Source: a bacterium (GTDB lineage: Bacteria > Auribacterota > Auribacteria > Auribacterales > Auribacteraceae). From it: 64,000 nucleotides of DNA. Under the pieces are notes generated by a model that saw only the letters and a program-made list of their open reading frames with translations, had not been told where the DNA came from and made no database searches. The stretch lies in contig JAHDNF010000004.1 in assembly GCA_018435605.1 (NCBI GenBank), forward strand, positions 62,001 to 126,000, read 5' to 3'. Below are positions 62,701-64,000 of this stretch, piece after piece. The stretch's first letter is position 1; every line of letters starts with the position of its first letter. The translations under genes and the position numbers were made by a program.

Positions 62701-64000
62701 ATATGAAGGCCCAAATGAATCTTCCATTTCCAGCGATCCCATCTTATGCGCAAGAGATTCAACATTGTATCTGTTCATCAATGAACGCATTATGCCAATA
62801 GGCACACGGTCTATCAAATACAGTAGCTGATCAGCTCCGCGCTCGCCGCCAAACAAATACAAATAAAACAAACCGAGCGACGCAAACCCAAGCGCTTGAG
62901 CGCCCGGCACAAATATTGCCGTACCGATAACAGCAAGCCCGCCTAGAACTGTACGCATCAAGGTTTGCATGGTTCGTCCTTTGAATACTCCGACCGTATC
63001 TACAACAAAAAGCAGTGTCGGTATTGCCATCGCCCACCATCCCCACAGAGCAATCGATCCTGCAACCATAACAAATTTGAATATCGAACCCAACCTCGTT
63101 CTGATATTGCGATGCTGAAAGATTTTTTCCGGCAAAGCTTTTGGAAACCTGAATTTCCATAGAATTTTTTGCGCCTGAGTCATCTCGCGGGCAGGGGTGA
63201 CTGTGGCCTGTCGCACATTTTTTAGGGCAGTAATACGAACATCAGGATTCAAAGGCATAATAGAGCGGAGCAATTCATCTATGTCTGCCTGAGTATAGCC
63301 CTGTTCCTTCAGTTCCTCAATGATCTGTATCTCATCGGAAGTCAACTCCGATATTTGAGGAGTATCCTGCGATGTTTCAGGCACGGACTGCAACATATCT
63401 GTTGGAAACGACAATTCATGGCCGAACAACTGGTTGCCGCTTAAAAATTCTTTGTACGCCTTCTGGCGTTCTGCTTCGTTCAGAGGTTCAAGACGTTCGC
63501 GTAGCGCCTGTTGTATCAACTCATCCAACACAGTTTTAGGATCTTTGCCTTCGACGTTCACTTTCTCAAAACCTTTGGCTATAGAAAGCGCCAGACGAAA
63601 ATCTACGCCTGACAAGCCGTTATACACAGGTGTCGGTGCGTTGATCTGTAAATAACGTATAACCTGCATCAGCCTTCCGTCAAGTTCCTTATCCAGTTCT
63701 TTGATATACTGTATCTGACGCACTGCCTGCGCCACACCCGGCGGGAACGACCCGATACGGCGTCCGAGATGCCCGTACAGCGAATACCCGAAAATAATGT
63801 AATTCAACCACCCCGAGCCGCGTCCGGCACCTTCGTACGCTATTTCATCACGCTTATGAGCTTTGGCATTGAATACAGTATCCAGCACTTCACGCCAGTC
63901 TTCAGCGGTCTGCCTGTCAGCGCCATAGGTGAATATCGGATGTCCGAACATAGAATCGATGCCGTTTAATACGCTCAGCCCTTTACCGACTTGCGCGGCG
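59773..64000 (-). CDS. Giant membrane protein (Omnitrophota-type), N-terminus beyond window
   Basis: The frame is open for 1392 codons from an ATG at 63951 and continues open through all 16 codons to the right edge (reading VGKGLSVLNGIDS before that ATG), so the true start is probably outside the window. Two clusters of hydrophobic helices are visible: one near residues 285-370 (IFKFVMVAGSIALWGWW, VLGGLAVIGTAIFV) and another near 545-650. Between and after them are long charged, helical regions. A loop near residue 745 has two copies of TGVTPV. The C-terminal 300 residues include VDFTVAQTAVLLRLLEETGYVL and IIALDIDTFDLV. WLNYIIFGYSLYGHLGRR near the start resembles motifs I associate with large Omnitrophota proteins. 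No enzymatic domain is recognised. Confidence 0.75.
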   Translation of the reverse strand, partial: AAQVGKGLSVLNGIDSMFGHPIFTYGADRQTAEDWREVLDTVFNAKAHKRDEIAYEGAGRGSGWLNYIIFGYSLYGHLGRRIGSFPPGVAQAVRQIQYIKELDKELDGRLMQVIRYLQINAPTPVYNGLSGVDFRLALSIAKGFEKVNVEGKDPKTVLDELIQQALRERLEPLNEAERQKAYKEFLSGNQLFGHELSFPTDMLQSVPETSQDTPQISELTSDEIQIIEELKEQGYTQADIDELLRSIMPLNPDVRITALKNVRQATVTPAREMTQAQKILWKFRFPKALPEKIFQHRNIRTRLGSIFKFVMVAGSIALWGWWAMAIPTLLFVVDTVGVFKGRTMQTLMRTVLGGLAVIGTAIFVPGAQALGFASLGLFYLYLFGGERGADQLLYLIDRVPIGIMRSLMNRYNVESLAHKMGSLEMEDSFGPSYKRAIIKETVAHIDQRAQSSEEYDKMFKEKFVLTTLEHSYLTRLRKIYRQHYGEKADDVEREIMQSLSKFAVDQRLRIVKHIHERLENSFSPLIMARHLLTSKKQDERLDYRSRLGFLRKFFSERNKERLLSVAAISAVMGAVVVLFGTAVTPLGAAGLITLIGVIRLIGTKTSEQTLGAIVATILPMVHMSVWGLAASFMPIVVVLAEILLGYMAGSTLGLLLKHSVELIYNGIVAPIFIRPFRARREYETILRKSPEVGQRILIESVVKLVDEVDSDIEFTEKFDRLFFDTIESVRDDSAGDTGVTPVESPQPDSDSGHQAPAGTGVTPVDDTPKPSSPEPSKEVFDEAARVNRIRLISEFLADKIGLNAFEKENILAHINTMTPVVTVEELNKQKQAFLESVDWSNNELTLQTLFMLNNLRKFELRERARAGMLTDAELREKEKDIKANERLLFDMTDMLVGYERDLYSLDRIYYTRGALIYRLDEIQNIQAQDIIDRKFSRDLEQQHLQELKDQFASYNNLVNQLFYYNNNQVSELMNGIVRLAWLMESAPSIMQEPQGLVPSFQQSVEQGLFPRELLNKLIDLIFVERNREFIGLIAVARSGVADQSQVVPTFINYIIEQEIDPFRHQFVPKGFNGIVTDDVQTGAPVTSISIVEQPVAVSQTGSDIFNQEYVDFLFQQYNPDMHKDKLADYLDAYINKRITITPSIEAISRNEFFKEIPRAASASVIFNAVLDIADEVDFTVAQTAVLLRLLEETGYVLSVAGNSDIIALDIDTFDLVAQENRGNQNQKQLLMQYIDALQSRYDKYGREAQILVFSESMSARDIKLLLGESLSSRIGAIFGTEMFDHTITEKTAERFIRFFAERIMNQDVNRLNIKVFSNKKHVMQAASDFGVIMVHRNSTIFDALKIFANVHPGAKAMQIIAAGQDMSHAISHPGSYINLGGNELTIKKDQSPTLFRQIRFSRLIESAA
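61709..61794. repeat. Imperfect direct repeat coding TGVTPV, twice, inside the giant protein gene
   Basis: About 20 bases starting acaggagttacgccggta at 61709 recur at 61775 with four differences. Both encode TGVTPV on the minus strand, in a proline-, serine- and aspartate-rich linker. The first copy runs into the palindrome GCCGGTACCGGC (61720-61731). Two copies only; it may be an inserted REP-like unit kept in frame or simple linker duplication. Confidence 0.5.

Noticed and set aside
59773-63951. Taking the ATG at 63951 as the start of the giant protein
   Set aside because: The frame is open upstream to the window edge and no ribosome binding site precedes that ATG, so it is more likely internal.
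1-64000. tRNA, rRNA, CRISPR, riboswitch or insertion-sequence features
   Set aside because: I looked through the intergenic gaps and saw no cloverleaf-like stems with a CCA end, spaced repeats, transposase genes or terminal inverted repeats with target duplications. I could not run a covariance search, so short structured RNAs may be missed.

Overview
The window is about 64 kb of densely packed bacterial chromosome with no rRNA, tRNA, CRISPR array, transposase or phage gene that I can see. It suggests a Gram-negative, probably anaerobic or microaerophilic, uncultured bacterium of the PVC or Omnitrophota kind. The evidence is a TonB/ExbB/ExbD module, lipoproteins, two PEP-CTERM surface proteins, a DUF1573 protein, an SPFH/ABC cluster of a type I associate with these groups, oxygen-sensitive Fe-S enzymes, and a very large membrane protein resembling the giant Omnitrophota proteins. 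The assignment is inference from gene content only.

Layout. (1) 1-7661, minus strand: a tightly coupled operon (TGATG/TAATG junctions) encoding two exported proteins, a membrane polyferredoxin, a YjiM-like double-cubane-type 2-hydroxyacyl-CoA dehydratase homologue, its YjiL/HgdC-like ATP-dependent activase, and a WtpABC-like anion ABC importer whose ATPase runs off the left edge. (2) 7798-11932, minus: a PEP-CTERM protein, then tonB-exbB-exbD-DUF1573. (3) 12213-22925, plus: an eight-gene operon with two ABC-2 permeases and one ABC ATPase, three consecutive SPFH proteins, a P1B-type metal ATPase and an exported protein of unknown function. (4) 22927-29169: a small lipoprotein, a GT39 glycosyltransferase, a PerR-like regulator coupled to a Dps-like ferritin, and a periplasmic binding lipoprotein coupled to a sensor kinase. 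(5) 29514-48294: a surface-glycan island with glycosyltransferases, TylF-type methyltransferases, asparagine synthetase, two radical SAM proteins (one a three-domain fusion), an ATP-grasp/tyrosine-phosphatase fusion and a deacetylase. (6) 48483-52551: a second PEP-CTERM protein, an orphan sensor kinase, a lipid-linked sugar transferase and a small Smr protein. (7) 52780-59690: an alpha-glucan operon, malQ, treS-maltokinase fusion, glgB. (8) 59773-64000, minus: a giant membrane protein whose start lies beyond the right edge.

How the genes may work together. Region 1 looks like an anion or small-ligand importer paired with a low-potential Fe-S reductase and a membrane electron conduit. Region 3 looks like an envelope-repair or metal/lipid transport complex organised by SPFH proteins. 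Region 5 probably builds a modified surface polysaccharide or glycoprotein. Region 7 makes and remodels storage glucan, but the maltokinase half of its fusion has lost expected metal-ligand residues.

Most promising leads: the double-cubane/ABC operon at the left edge; the nucleotidyltransferase-radical SAM-SPASM-TPR fusion at 38640-40544; the ATP-grasp-LMW-PTP fusion at 43741-45426; the SPFH/metal-ATPase operon; and the apparently inactive maltokinase domain.
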